In this document: positions 32,358 to 44,796 of the stretch, in pieces
How the letters are laid out: each line of letters begins with the position of its first letter
Numbering within the stretch: position 1 is the stretch's first letter
Origin: Lytechinus pictus
Lineage: Eukaryota > Echinodermata > Echinoidea > Temnopleuroida > Toxopneustidae
Direction: 5' to 3'
DNA length: 64,000 nt
NCBI RefSeq assembly: GCF_037042905.1
Contig: NC_087245.1
Location: 9,997,501-10,061,500, forward strand
Made by a program: the position numbers and the translations under genes
Notes under the pieces: generated by a model
Database searches by the model: none
What the model was told of the DNA's origin: nothing
What the model saw: only the letters and a program-made list of their open reading frames with translations

Positions 32358-34602
32358 CCTGGAATAGAAAAAAATGTTGTACTTAAGCTATGTAAACCTA
32401 TTCCTCCAAACTTGCCAATAAAATATCTTTCCATATGTGACAGGTGATAGTTTTATCCCCAATGTATCACATAACATCAGGCTAACAATTATGGCCATAT
32501 CTAGGTGGTGTTGATATGAATTTATCATATTATCTTGCCCACCTAATTTGTTACCAGTTTGTTATAGATATAAATTTCTCAAACTCATGTCTTGTATACA
32601 ACTCTATTATTGAATTTACATAAAATTACCTTTTGCCAGCTGAGTAGGCTTATACGTTCAAAGTCTTTCATGCCATCATTTTATTAGATGAATGCAGACT
32701 ATATGAGGCAACTTGATGTATATGTGAATCCATGTTATAGAAAGTTTGTTTTTAAAGATCCGTAAGATAGTATAATGTTTTATTTTAATGTTTAATCCCT
32801 TTTTCTAAAATTTGCCATTTTATTTTTTATTTCTGCCAAATTGCAGTATTTGCTACCGGAGTGTGGAATGCTTTAAGATAGTTGCCATACCAAAGATAAT
32901 ATTTGCCTTTTGTGCTTAATAGTTGCAATGAGTGTTCACTCATTTTTATCCCAAATACAGTGATTTTATAGATCATGATAACCATAGGTGAATCTGTGTA
33001 GTATCAGTCTGTAAATGCATTGTAATACAAATGCAGTAAAAGTGCATTATATCTTGTACATTTTGTTGTTGAACGCCGTAAGGAATTTTTATTATTATTT
33101 TTTTGCAAAATGCTTTCCTAACTTAAGCTGCTTTAAACATTTATGCTGCATGTTTATATGTGCTGCTCAAATATATGACTGCTGTCAGTCGGCATTGTTA
33201 CATCTGTCAACCATGGTAACTTCCCTATCAGCTGTCATTGTGTTGATAAATCTTGGTATGCTGCCCATTAAGTATAGCTCCCTCTAGAATTGGAAAATAA
33301 ATAATTGAAAATGATGAGTGCAAACACTAACTCTGTATCCCATAGAGTTCAGTGGATGAAAGGCTAGGGATACTTGGGTTATTGAAAAAAAAAAAATTCT
33401 AGTCACATTTGATTTGATTACGGTCATTTCTGATGAGAGTATGTATGTATGAATTGACATAGTAGACCCAGCCAGCTGACCCAAAATCTAGTCATTTTTA
33501 CTATTTCTTTTTAAAGAGTGTTCTGTTCACATTTATGATTAAAATTACCATATAGCTGGACAAACGAAGAGAGCTATGTTAATTTTTCTAAGCTTATGGT
33601 TTTATTCAATTTCATTTTATGGTAATTTGCTTTGCTTGTTTTCTCTTCATTTTTTCTCTGTCTCGCTATCTCTTTCTCATTCTCTTTTACTCTTCCTCCC
33701 TTCCCTCTTCCCTTTCCCTCATATATGAGTAGTTTATTTGCAATAAGATTGAAAAACAGGGTATCTAAATGTTACATAAATTTAATATTTTTATTTAGGT
33801 ATTACCTATTTTGATAAAGGTTTCATCATTTCCATGTAGAGTTGAAACCAAATATTTTCTCTTTTTTCTAAGTCATGAAGATCTTTACTGAGAACAGACT
33901 TCCAGAAAGTCATTAAATGAAGCACATAGTGAATGGTACTAAAAAGGCAAACAAATCCTGCTTAAAATCGAAGTTATTTATTAACCAATGTTATGATGCA
34001 AAAAATTGACTATTCAGATGTTACCCATTTATATGAACTGGGTTGTATTGGTACAAGATGTTTTCATGTGGAATTAATGTGGAAAGCTATCCATAGTGGT
34101 GTTTTCAGTAATCTCCTGTATTGTAAATTATGTTTATAATGATTTTTTCTTCAAATAATTGCAGAAGGAAATGGTTTCTTCCACTAGTATATGTAATTCA
34201 TAAAATGATGAGTAATTAATTTACTTTCTGTATTTCTGTTTTCTGTTTTTGTACATGGTACAATGGGAAGTAGAGTTGTTTATGTATGCACATGGCTTTT
34301 GAAAGTGTGTTTTTATTTAATGTTTACTATTTTGTAGAGAAATACATACAATTGTGAAAAATGATCAGGATAAAATTCAAAGTATCTTGCTACCATTTAA
34401 TGGAAGAGAATTTTCATTTTCATTTGTTTCCTATCATATGTTTAGTTCAATTTGTATAAAATGTTTTGAGGATATAAGCTTACCACTAGATTTCAAATAT
34501 GTGTCTCTTCTGCCTGTTACCCATGAGGTGGATGAACATTAATGATACCTACATGATTTAGGCAAGTGAGTTTTTTTTCACTTCTTGCCTTATCTGCTTA
34601 CC

Positions 34603-34683
34603 CATGTCATGTGACATGTCATAATGTGACATACCATGTGACATGTCATGTGATATGTCATTTGACCTTTCATGTGACATGTT
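34603..34683. repeat. Irregular repeat of CATGTGACATGTCAT
   Basis: Four CATGTG cores occur in 81 bp, most within TCATGTGA(C/T)ATGT. TCATGTGA matches the M-box/E-box recognised by MITF/TFE-type bHLH factors. Short tandem growth of an 18-22 bp unit would explain it equally well. Confidence 0.5.
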
Positions 34684-36731
34684 TCAAAGTAGTGTCCTGG
34701 AACCAAATGAAAAAATAAAGCTGACTACCTATCATTCTATTGTACTGTTCTTGTAGTTGACTGTGTAATTTTATTTGAAATATACAAATATGGATTAGTT
34801 GAGAGCAAAGAAATTTAGAAACCAAAGCTACAACATAAAAACTTGTTATTAAAGCTGTGAACCAAACAAAATATTGTTACGCCTAATTAGACATATTATT
34901 TATAATGTCTAAATATTTGGGTGTTACTTGTGATAGCTTATACTTTTCCTTTTTATACCATTTACCTGGAAACGATGAATTCAAAGGGTTTAAACATAAT
35001 TATGTGAACCATTACTGTCACTGATATCAGCATATGTAAATAAAACCAAATTTATATAGGAGTGTCCATCTTTTAGTTCATCTATGAAAAAAAATATGCC
35101 TTCATAGTATAGATATGTAGATATGGACAATGCAGCTACATTCCAAAAAGCGTTTCTGGGCCATTGCTAGTAGCTACAATAGTTGAAAACACGAGACATA
35201 GTTGTATATCTATGTCGTTATAACACATGGCAATAAAGAAGAGAGAAGAAGAAGGGGAAAAAGAGATATTAAGATTAAATGTTGTATATTGTATAACTTT
35301 TAAGTGGTGAATAAATGAAGGGAAAAAAACTACTTCTATACATAACTGTATATTTTTATATTATTTATGTCTCAATCACTGATTGTAAATTCTCTTTATG
35401 GTTGCAGTGGTATTCTTTCTTTAATGTATATTTCCAACAAAGTTGTTTTATTGTGTAGTTGGCGATAGTCTTACGTATTTCTAAGGATCCTGTAAATGTT
35501 ATGTACTTTTAGCTTAGACATCAGGGAATTTCAATGTAGCTCATGATGGTGATGGTGATGGTCTACATCAGAAATGGTTGCAATTATTTATTTTAAGATA
35601 TTTTTGTATAGCTTAGAAAATTTCATGTGTGATTATGATTTAGTATGTATTTATCATAGTCTTAATAGCCAGAATATTGTAATGTGTACATAAATTCAAA
35701 GATGAAGAAAATTAATTATGAGACAGCACTTACATCACCCACAAATTGTTATATTATCTTATTATTTTTTATGATTAATTCATAATTATGTGTGAGTCCT
35801 TTTGTGTGATATGTGCAGCTTTTATTATTTTTAGATAAAAATGTATACAACACAATGATTTATTGATCAGGATTCCACTATGCAAAGTGCTGCATATAAT
35901 TCCCCTCAATAATGGTAATAATCATATTCCTTTTAAAAAACACTGCCAAATTCCTTTTCTGCTTTGAACTAAAACGTTTAAGAGTTTGTGTGATATGGCT
36001 TCCCATTTCACAGTAATTTTTTAAGTGTAATATGTTTCTTAATGCAGTATGACATGTTATATGAATATTTTTATCCTATGGAAACTATGCTGTGAAGAGT
36101 AGTAGATTGATATCTTATAAAGTGCTGCATTTCACTAGGTTTTCTGTCGGTTGTTCCTCTTATTTCTTAAAAAATATATTTTCCTCATAATCTCATTGCT
36201 GCATGAATTGTTCACTTTCAGCTTCATATCAGACTTATACACCAACAATTGTTTGTCTGCTGTGATGAATTAGATGTCCTTTCTATGAAACAATGTATTT
36301 ATCGATAAGCCTAAAAGACATTCTTCTAACTTCTCAAGATTTTAAAAATTATTTTTTTTAGATCACCTTTCGTTCTCATATTTATTTTGTGTGGACCTTT
36401 TCCCTCTCTTTTGGTTTGAAGATATCACATTTTCTGATGGTGCATAGACTTTTCAGTAGAATGTTCAATATTTGATTTGTTTCCCGTAATTTCATTTATA
36501 TCATACCATATTTTTGGTGATGGTACTTCATCTGACCCTGATTCCATCCTTCCCTAATGAGGCATGGTTACAGTGAACATTTTATGAGACATATTTTGTT
36601 CAATAAATTAAAGGTTCAATGCTGTAACTCATGCTCTCAATTAATCAATCATGATTTTATCTGCCTACTCCTGTAACTTGTACCTTCTTATAATATGAAA
36701 TAAATAGAAAAAATGAAAGGTTATGAAATGA

Positions 36732-37336
36732 TTAAAGGGGAATCCAGCCTTGGCCATAAAATGTTGTGTTGGGAAGGAGAAAAATAAATTAAACAGAAAG
36801 GTGAAAGTTTGAAAGAAATCGGACAAGCAATAAGAAAGTTATAGCTGCTTTAAAATTGAGATCACTAATACTATGTAGATTTCAAATTGGCAACTGGGTA
36901 AGTAAATTATGACAAGGGGCAAGGACAACTTTCCCATAGGCCATGTACTTTATTATCAGGGATTTGTGGTTTTCTCCCAAGTACCCATTCCCCTGGGGCA
37001 GTAATCTAAATATAACCCAGGTAGTATATTGTTTTATGTCCTCATGAAAGAAAAATATAATTTGAAATAAAACTTTTGGGAAAAATGAAATTTTAGCTGT
37101 AATATGTATTGAAATACATGGAAGAGTAGTCCTTGCCTTACATCATTGTGACATCCCATATGCGGCCAATTTGAAGTCTCCATGGGTATAGTGATTACTA
37201 ATATTTACAACTTTTAAAAATTCATAACTTTCTTGTCTTTTGTCCAATATTGTTCAAACATTCACCTATCAACTTGTCTGATTTTTCTTTTCCTTATGAA
37301 AACAAGTTTTCATTTGGGTTGGATTCCCCATTAAAG
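36732..37336. mobile_element. 605-bp MITE with GGGGAATCCA ends and ATTAAAG flanks (intact copy)
   Basis: The left end ggggaatccagcc and the right end gggttggattcccc are inverted copies. Both ends are flanked by ATTAAAG, a likely target duplication that includes TTAA. A second copy begins at 42736 and carries a nested insertion. This copy supplies the unoccupied version of that site (ataacccaggtagtat near 37012-37025). Confidence 0.85.
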
Positions 37337-38280
37337 ATAGAATCATAATTTTTCAGGAAGTATTTGACATAGCATGAATTTAATTCATTCTCAATTCCTT
37401 ATTAGAGAATTTTATTCAGTTCTTGTCATCTTTGCTTCATTCTAGGATTACCAGAGGAACATGTGGTCTTTGTGATGTAATTTATTTGTAGCCTCCTCCT
37501 TATTTGATTTCTTGCTATCATTGTTTTTGCATACCCACATCAATTTACCCCTCCTTATACACCCCTTTTGATTGGAGAACATTTGTTTTTGTTTTTTATT
37601 TGTGCATCATAAAAATATTTGTATATTTATTTCATCAAAATTTCCCTCCTGTATTATATTTATATTATACCTTCATTCATTCAATTGAACATTTCTTTGC
37701 CATAAGTATTTAAGTTTAGGAAGAGATTTTGTCATAAAAGTTGAGAATCACTATTGCTGTGTATATAATTAAGATTTGTATCTAGCTTTGATTTTTGCTC
37801 AGTTTTTGAGCAAGGCAACCAAAGTGTAATGTTATAGAAATCACTTTTTTTCTTCATGTAGAATGTATTTACAATGGCAATATACCAATAAAGTACTTTG
37901 CAACAAGATTGATATCAGTCTAACCTTTTCATTCTGTCTTCAAATGTTTCCTCAAAATAGTATTTTATTTCCTGAATATCAGATGCATCACATCTTATTA
38001 GGACCTGAGTCATGTGTATCAATGTAAAGCATAATGAGGGTTGCCTTTCTGGTATTTAGTGACTTCTTGTACCCTTTAGAGGATAGTGTAACTGCACCTC
38101 TTAAAAGATTGTAGTGATTAACATGGGTTTATGTCCCACTATTCAACACTTTCCTTTGATGTATTAAACAACATAAATTCAACACTTTTTCTGCAGTATT
38201 GATACAAGACGATTTGATGTTGGTTTATATAAATAAATGATCATATTAACAATATGATTCAATGAAACCTCTAGTAGTGG

Positions 38281-38500
38281 AGGTGATGATGATGATTATG
38301 ATGATGATATGATGATGATGGTGATGATGATGATGACGATGACGACGGCGATGATGGATGGTGGTGGTGGTGGTGATGATTATGATGATGATGGTGATGA
38401 TGATGCTGATGATGATGATGGTGATGATGATGATGGTGATAATGGTGATGGTGCTTCTGCTGATGAAAATGGTAATGAAGATGACTATGATTATGAATAT
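38281..38500. repeat. GAT/GGT-rich microsatellite
   Basis: About 220 bp of (GATGAT)n with GGT and GAC variants and no SINE tail. It is open in all three frames on both strands, which produces Asp-rich or His-rich false reading frames. Confidence 0.9.
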
Positions 38501-40316
38501 GATGATATAATTGATACGAATGATACAATTGTATAGGACCTCATAGAAATTCATGGAGGCTGTGGTGCAATTTAAAATGACCATCTGGCCCCTCAAATGT
38601 CCTTTTGTTGTTGCCAACAAATACTCGGCTGTAAGATACAAAAGAGCAATTCAGAGAACCGTCCATTGCTGTTTAACTGTTAATGCATAATGACAAAAGA
38701 ATGATGAATTGAGAAATAAGAACTTCACTATATACGCTAGTAATTTCATGCAATAATATTTTTGATAATTATTTCATCATTGGATCTTCGACTGAATTAA
38801 TTTATTTATGTGGGATGATGATACATCTGAGGGTTAAAAATGGGTGAAAAGGGCACTTACACAATACAGAATTTATTCCAGAAGGTGAAATAAGAGTTAA
38901 AGGCAAAATGATTTTAGACAAGGAACGTTGGATTATCATTTCAGTTCATTTTATTTCATTTCATTCCATTTACTTCCATATAATCAGAAAGGAGAATAAA
39001 GGCGCATGCATGTATATTAAATATATAAAAAACAGTTAACATCATGATCGAGAAAAAAAATAACTGGAAAATGATGCTCTTAAAAAAAGAAGCATCTAAA
39101 ATATATATGATATGGATAAGTATAGTGTTATGTTGGGATGGGATCAGTGATTATTGATGGGAAGCGTAATGAGGAAACTTTGGAGAAAGTTATACAGTTC
39201 AAAATCACTAAGTATTTAATCATCAATATTCAGCTACAGTTCGAAGTACATGAAGATTCAGAGTATATCAGGAGACGATGAATACAAAATAATTTAAAAG
39301 TATCAGGTTGAGATTCGAAGTGCAGTTAAATTAATACTGGATGGACATCTAAGTCTTGAAGTCAGTCAGTCAGGATTAGTGTGGGTCTAGTATTTTATCG
39401 TTGGTATTCTATCTCTCCAATGATCAAGAAGTCTTATTTATATCATTAGTTTTGGGGGTGTAACAATTTAAGGTGGGATTGATCTAAACTTGATCTGATT
39501 GGTCTACAGGTAACTGTCTATCAAACTTTCTCTGGTATAAGGGGTGTGGTGATGCTCTGTGCAAGTGACTGGGGCTGGAAGTGTGAGTAATATACTTCTT
39601 CCTTGAAGTTAGCTGACGTCACTGAGGGTTGGTCTTTTTATGGTCAAGGTTTAGGAGTTACATGGTATTGGGTGTTAGGGAATTCTTAGATGACATTGGG
39701 GGAGTTTGTAAACAAGTGAAGATGAATGACTGAAAGGATAACAGGAAGTTAAATACATACTACATAACAATAGTGGAGTGAGATGATGGAGATGGGTACA
39801 TGGGAACTAACGTATATAAGATATAAAGGATTTACTATTGGGAAAAGGAGCATCGTCGTTCCTTTGAAAGAGGACACTTTCCTGTGTATATGTTTTCTAT
39901 CTCTCCTTGCTTGTTTAGAATTGGAGTGAATATTTGGCTTTGAATAAACTATCCATCTACATACAGGTACACAAACAAAATTAAATTATGTCTTTGCCTG
40001 CAAATATAATTACTTTGCCATGGTAAATATATTGAACTTGCAGTATAAATACTATCCATCTATGACATGAACATTGCACTTGAATCATGTATAAGAAAAT
40101 CAGCTATAATATAATTCGTTATCTAAGAGCAAGATATTTTATATATTCACAAAAAAAGGTAATAAATGTTTTATTTAAGTGCTCTTCTTAAATATCATTG
40201 ATTTTTTTTTCTCGAGAAATCACTTTGTAAAAGATTAAATTCTTGCATATAAAAGTGGTTTACCATAAAGGTATAAAATTGGTCACACGGTCATCCAACA
40301 TGACCTGCTTTAGGGG

Positions 40317-40471
40317 AGCGTTTTTTCATCAACATTTTCATCCGACAATTTGTCAGATCTGACAACTTTCCCTGATTTTGATTGGCTGAGAAGCACAATT
40401 GCCTTGATAACCGTGTCGGATAAAACAGGACTTGTCGGATAAAGTGAAGACTAGTCCTTAATTATGAAACG
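40317..40471. mobile_element. MITE, inverted relative of 28098-28229
   Basis: The ends agcgttttttcat and atgaaacgct are inverted. The interior contains ttgtcagatctgacaac and ggataaaacaggacttgtcg, matching the other copy in reverse. Confidence 0.75.
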
Positions 40472-41555
40472 CTTCTAAGGTGTCCACATAATGTGGAATT
40501 ATCAGACAAAGCAATGTAGAGATAATGAACAAAATAGTTTTACAATCGAACAATAAAGTAATATTTGCGCTCCAAACTTAAAAACGGATTCCCCTTCTTC
40601 CTTCTCCGAAGTCCTTCTATCTATTCATCATTAACAAAACCTCATCTGAGATCTGACAAAACAGAACAGATTTGAATATTTTTCTGTCTATTACATAAGC
40701 CTTTTTCTATATCAAAATTTGAATCTAAAGTTCATTCAATCAAGATTTAAATTATCTTGTGCTAATTTGCTTATGCATCATATCCTCGAATTTCTTGCAT
40801 GTGATATTCAGAAACTGGGAGTGTGTGTGTGTTTGAGTTTTGTCAGACGTGTATCAATCATATATGATTACTTTCGTCTGGGACCGACCTTTAACGTCAC
40901 CATCCGAAAGACGTGACCAGTGCTCGAACCTCTGCATCAATTTGGAACTTCCCCACATAGCTTGGATTACAGGCGCACGCCACAACGCCCATCAGGAGCA
41001 CTGAAACAATGGTTATATCCTGACTGCGAATATGCATGTCGCCCTCTCCCAAAATCTAATTTTGTGGGATTTTGATCCATAATATATAATTACTCATTTT
41101 TCCACCATCTCAAAGGGGGAATTATGAACGAGTCGTTTGAAAATATGTACTATATGAAAACAATCTTTATTTTAGAAAGAAAAGATTTGGCGTATTTGGC
41201 TTCTAAGCCTAAGGGGAACGAGGGAGAGTGATAAGATGAAAGCAGACATTTTCCAGAGGGAGGTGAATGTTTACGTCCGCAGACATAACAGCGCACATTG
41301 ACGCCGAGGATGCCACCATTTTATATTATTTCAGAGTTTTTTCCTTAGAATTTTATAAAATACGCATTAAAATGCTATTTATTTAGTTTTAATAATTTAT
41401 AAAAAATAATTTAAGTTTTTATAGGTTTTTAAACGTCGATTTTGTACGTAACAAAAATATTGATAGACATTGTCATGATTAAACATTTATGATCATTAGT
41501 ATGAATTCATAAACCAATTCGGCAACACATTTACTACTTGTCTAGTGATGCGAAA

Positions 41556-41616
41556 ATGGCGACTCGACGACTAGAATATATTTTTATAATCTTGGCCTTA
41601 AAAATAGACTTTTTCG
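41556..41616 (+). CDS. Possible alternative first coding exon (signal peptide) of the type I receptor
   Basis: An ATG in a good context (gaaaATGg), with an in-frame TGA upstream at 41502, opens MATRRLEYIFIILALKIDFF and ends at a strong donor gtatgt in phase 1. Basic residues followed by a hydrophobic stretch look like a signal sequence, although Lys and Asp follow the core. Phase 1 fits the ectodomain exon at 63282 as well as the exon at 52263 does. It could equally be a first exon of an unrelated gene, or chance. Confidence 0.3.
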
Positions 41617-41719
41617 GTATGTATGAAACTTTGAATTAGAGAATACCGTAGTTTGATATATTTTTGTTATATTCTTCCATCTGTAATTATATATTAAGAA
41701 AACAATACGTGTGTTAGAG

Positions 41720-41935
41720 CGCGATACTCTCGTGGTATTTGTTTTGTTAATGACAAGCTGACCTCCGTGTCGGTGCCATGTCTAGCCGACAGTCACGGCG
41801 GGCGCTGCTGCTTGGGTCCCGATGAAGCTCGGCCTGTCGTCGCGGCCGTAGCCGTTGGCACGGTAGGGTAGCTCGGTAGCGGCTTCAGAAGTTCAGGAGA
41901 AGAAACAAGTCAACAACAGTCAACACGATGGAGTA
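41720..41935. promoter_or_regulatory. CpG-rich segment, candidate promoter or 5'UTR
   Basis: Roughly 20 CG dinucleotides occur in about 215 bp (for example cacggcgggcgctg, gtcgtcgcggccgtagccg), against a CG-poor surround. It ends just before an inserted MITE at 41938. Short ATG-initiated frames within it stop quickly. It lies between the candidate exon at 41556 and the receptor exon at 52263. Confidence 0.4.
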
Positions 41936-41937
41936 TG

Positions 41938-42665
41938 ATGGGGTGACCATAATTTGCGCACATTTTGAAAATTATTACGAAGTTGATTTTCAATAAAAAA
42001 TTTCTCACATTTCACACAAAATTAATCAAAATCATGATTCCAGATCGAAGCCAAGTCGATCCTAATAAGGCTAAACTTTAAGTAAAGACTAAAGTCATTT
42101 TCACTTATTTAACAGAATTATTAAGTTGACTAGGTCTAATTTGATAGATCTAGGAGGACCTAGGTCAAGGCCAGGGTTTGGCTCGTATCGCGATCTCAAA
42201 ATTCCATGGCGATCTACTAGTGCACGCTTGGCTGAAAGAGTGTCAAAAAAGTGTGACCTTAATTTGCGCACGATCGTTTTGCAAAGGCCAAAGCTTTAGT
42301 TTAGAAACGAAATCAAGCAGATAAAGGTAAGATAATATCAGGTGGAAGCTAAAATGCCATAAATTTGGTTGGTATCACATTTTACTTACTTATTTGGAGA
42401 CCTCTGCTTGCAAACTGGCGATTTCTTGATGCTTGTTGAGAAGATTGGATTGTCTTGGAGCAGACACAAAAGATAACAAAATTTGCTGATGTTTTGCCAG
42501 TATTTTTACAAATTGAGACCTTACCTTCAAGAAAATGCCTCTAAGTAATTTTTGGTCGCTTTTCTGTTGGTGATATCAGTCTTTCTAGATATTAATTAGA
42601 TATAGGGATATTAGACCAGGCCATGCGCAAAATTAGGCAACGCACAAATTAAGGTCACACCACCA
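41938..42665. mobile_element. 728-bp inverted-repeat element with AATTTGCGCAC motifs
   Basis: The left end ggggtgaccataatttgcgc and the right end gcgcacaaattaaggtcaca are inverted copies. An internal copy gtgtgaccttaatttgcgca lies at about 42251. It is non-coding. Confidence 0.75.
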
Positions 42666-42735
42666 TACAGATCAAGACTCTGGGCAATTACGAGACTACT
42701 TTTGGAAATATATTTGGTATCTCCCTCAAAGCCAG

Positions 42736-43974
42736 TTAAAGGGGAATCCAGCCTTGGTCTTAAAATGCTGTTGGAATGGAAAAAAAAAGACAGAATGGTG
42801 AAAGTTTGAAAGAAATCGGACAAGCAATAAGAAAGTTATGCCTGTTTTAAGATTGAGATCCCTAAGACTATGTAGATTTCAAATTTGCAATTGGGTACCG
42901 GTAAGTAAATTATGACAAGGGGCAAGGACGACTTTCCCATAGGCCATGTACTTAATTATCAGGGATTTGTGGTTTTCTCCTTAGTACATATTCCCCTGTG
43001 GCGGTAATCTGAATATAACCCAGGGGCCGTATTCTGAAAATTGTCTTAAGAGAAATATTCTTGTATCTTAAGAGTTACAATAAAATCCGTATTCCGAAAA
43101 TTGTCTTAACTTTTCTTGTAACTTTCACTGAGCGCGTATGATGTCAGAGATATAATGATGCGTAAATATATAATCGGCGCACATTATGTCTGTGCGCAAG
43201 ATAAAATCTCGAGTTACAAGGTATTCTGAAAATTCTCTTATCTTTGCGTTCTCTTAACTTCCTTGGAAAATACAATGAAATTTACAAGAGGTGGGGGGCT
43301 ATTGTAACTTATTGTTGCATGCGATATTTGACCGTCCGCAAAAATTATTTCTTGCTGCATCCCGCAAGAACATATTTTACAAAAGGAGACATTCCAAAGA
43401 CATTATAACGACGGATTGGTAGACTTTCCAGAAATTAAAAATTGGTGTTCGAGACGATGAATCTTTCGAGAGAAAATAATCTTTGAAAAGAGCCACGTGT
43501 ATTTTTAGCACAGAAGCGCACAAGCATAAGCGTCGGAGGAGCAAGGAAATTACGCCTCATAACAACAATGCGCTTCATTATTTTTCAGAAGAGACGCTTC
43601 TATTGGTTGACCTAAGCATATAACAAGCTTAATAATTGGTTGATGACAGAATATTGGGCGTGTCAGAGATAAAATAGGGGACGCCCTTACAGAGATAAGA
43701 CAATTTTCAGAATACTAATTTAAGAGAATTTTAGCGCGCTGTTATCTTGCTGACTTACAAGAAAAGTTAAGAGAAAAGTTAAGACAATTTTCAGAATACC
43801 ACCCCAGGTAGTAGTGTTGTATGTCCTCATGAAAGAAAAATATAATTTGAAGTAAAACTTTTGAATAAAATGACATTTTAGCCATTTCATGTATTGAAGT
43901 ACATGAAAGAGTAGTCCTTGGACTCCTTGCATTATTACATCACCATGAAATCACATATGCGGCCAATTTGAAGT
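42736..43974. mobile_element. Second copy of the GGGGAATCCA MITE, split by an insertion and truncated
   Basis: It matches 36732-37150 closely (gtgaaagtttgaaagaaatc, aagtaaattatgacaagggg), then is interrupted at 43024, resumes at 43803 (ccaggtagtagtgttgta) and ends near gcggccaatttgaagt without the right terminus seen in the first copy. Confidence 0.85.
43025..43802. mobile_element. 778-bp MITE nested in the GGGGAATCCA element, with 6-bp target duplication
   Basis: The ends are ggccgtattctgaaaattgt and acaattttcagaataccac, inverted copies with a few mismatches at the tip. The flanks are CCCAGG on both sides (43019-43024 and 43803-43808), present once in the unoccupied copy. The interior contains further copies of the terminal motif (43090, 43210, 43700), so it is a multi-repeat foldback element. 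Confidence 0.9.
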
Positions 43975-44237
43975 TATTAAAAAGTTATAAGAATTTCAAT
44001 TATTTGATTTGTGATGTCATATGTAAGCAGCATTCCTATATGCATGAAGCAAATGGTAAAAAATCAATGAAATGTCATTTTCTCAGGAAAATGAAAATGG
44101 TTTTTACATGGGTGGAAATCCCAGGGGGGAGGGACGCGTTCCCCTACCCAAAATAGTAGGGGGGGGCACAATATCAAATGTCCCCCTACTATTTTTGGTC
44201 TTTTATGATGGAAAGAAAAACATTCAAAATCGAAATA

Positions 44238-44370
44238 AAACATGTATTTTGGTCGAAATGACCTTACATTTGGGGTGATAACCTTTTTTTTTTTGCTTGT
44301 CAAATTATTTATTTTGGTCGAAATGACCTTACATTTGGGGTAATAACCTTTTTGCTTGTCAAATTTTCCA
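44238..44370. repeat. Tandem repeat of about 70 bp within a dispersed repeat
   Basis: ttttggtcgaaatgacctta followed by catttggggt(g/a)ataacc and ttgcttgtcaaatt occurs twice in a row. The surrounding 44090-44420 is related to the family at 9480-9850. Confidence 0.7.
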
Positions 44371-44534
44371 GCCCCTGGTCCCCCCTACCTTTGGGGAGAG
44401 ATTTCCGCCCTTGGGTTTTTATTATACCTTTTGTATATCAATAGACAAATCATTTCACCCCCGATCATGAAAAAAAAGGAAAAATATTAAAGTCATCAGG
44501 AACCATTAAAAAAAATGAAAATCATGTATTTTAT

Positions 44535-44690
44535 ATTACAACGTATGGGGCAGCTGCTCGTTTATGATGTCACAAATCCTAAATTTGAAATTCTAATAAC
44601 TTTCATAATCTTTAACAGATTTTCCTCAAACCTTCACATATATTCTTTTATTATTTTTTATGCCATTTTTACAACACTCTTTTCTTCAGG
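44535..44690. mobile_element. Fragment of the foldback-element arm seen at 20499-21914
   Basis: ggcagctgctcg, atgatgtcacaaatc, aaattctaataacttt and attttcctcaaacct match the right arm at 21745-21900. Only one arm is present. Confidence 0.75.
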
Positions 44691-44796
44691 GTTGTGGTAT
44701 CGATCTTAAAATGAGTTCGAGCAGAATCCAATAAAATGACCTTCCAAGCGTTTGTATGTATAAATAAGAAATATTTGCCAATTGGCTCTGGTAACA

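Larger units (their letters stand above)
31642..38240 (+). other. 3'UTR and downstream flank of NR1D
   Basis: No coding exon was recognised. The first AATAAA after the stop is at 32417-32422; others lie near 34713, 35232, 36602 and 37887, so the transcript end cannot be fixed by eye. The stretch contains two MITEs (32188-32357 and 36732-37336) and a cluster of TCATGTGA-type motifs (34603-34683). It has fewer repeats than the regions on either side, consistent with a long 3'UTR, but this is inference. Confidence 0.5.
38240..41500. other. Intergenic DNA between the two genes
   Basis: It holds a GAT-rich microsatellite (38281-38500), a MITE (40317-40471), and a segment at 40878-40990 (gaccgacctttaacgtcacc, tccgaaagacg). 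The last resembles a module at about 45060-45090 in a SINE (tttaacgtcctatccgaggg). No exon was recognised. Short open frames on both strands of the GAT tract are simple-repeat artefacts. Confidence 0.55.

Noticed and set aside
38246..38641. His-rich and Asp-rich open frames on both strands
   Set aside because: They are translations of a GAT microsatellite, open in several frames at once.
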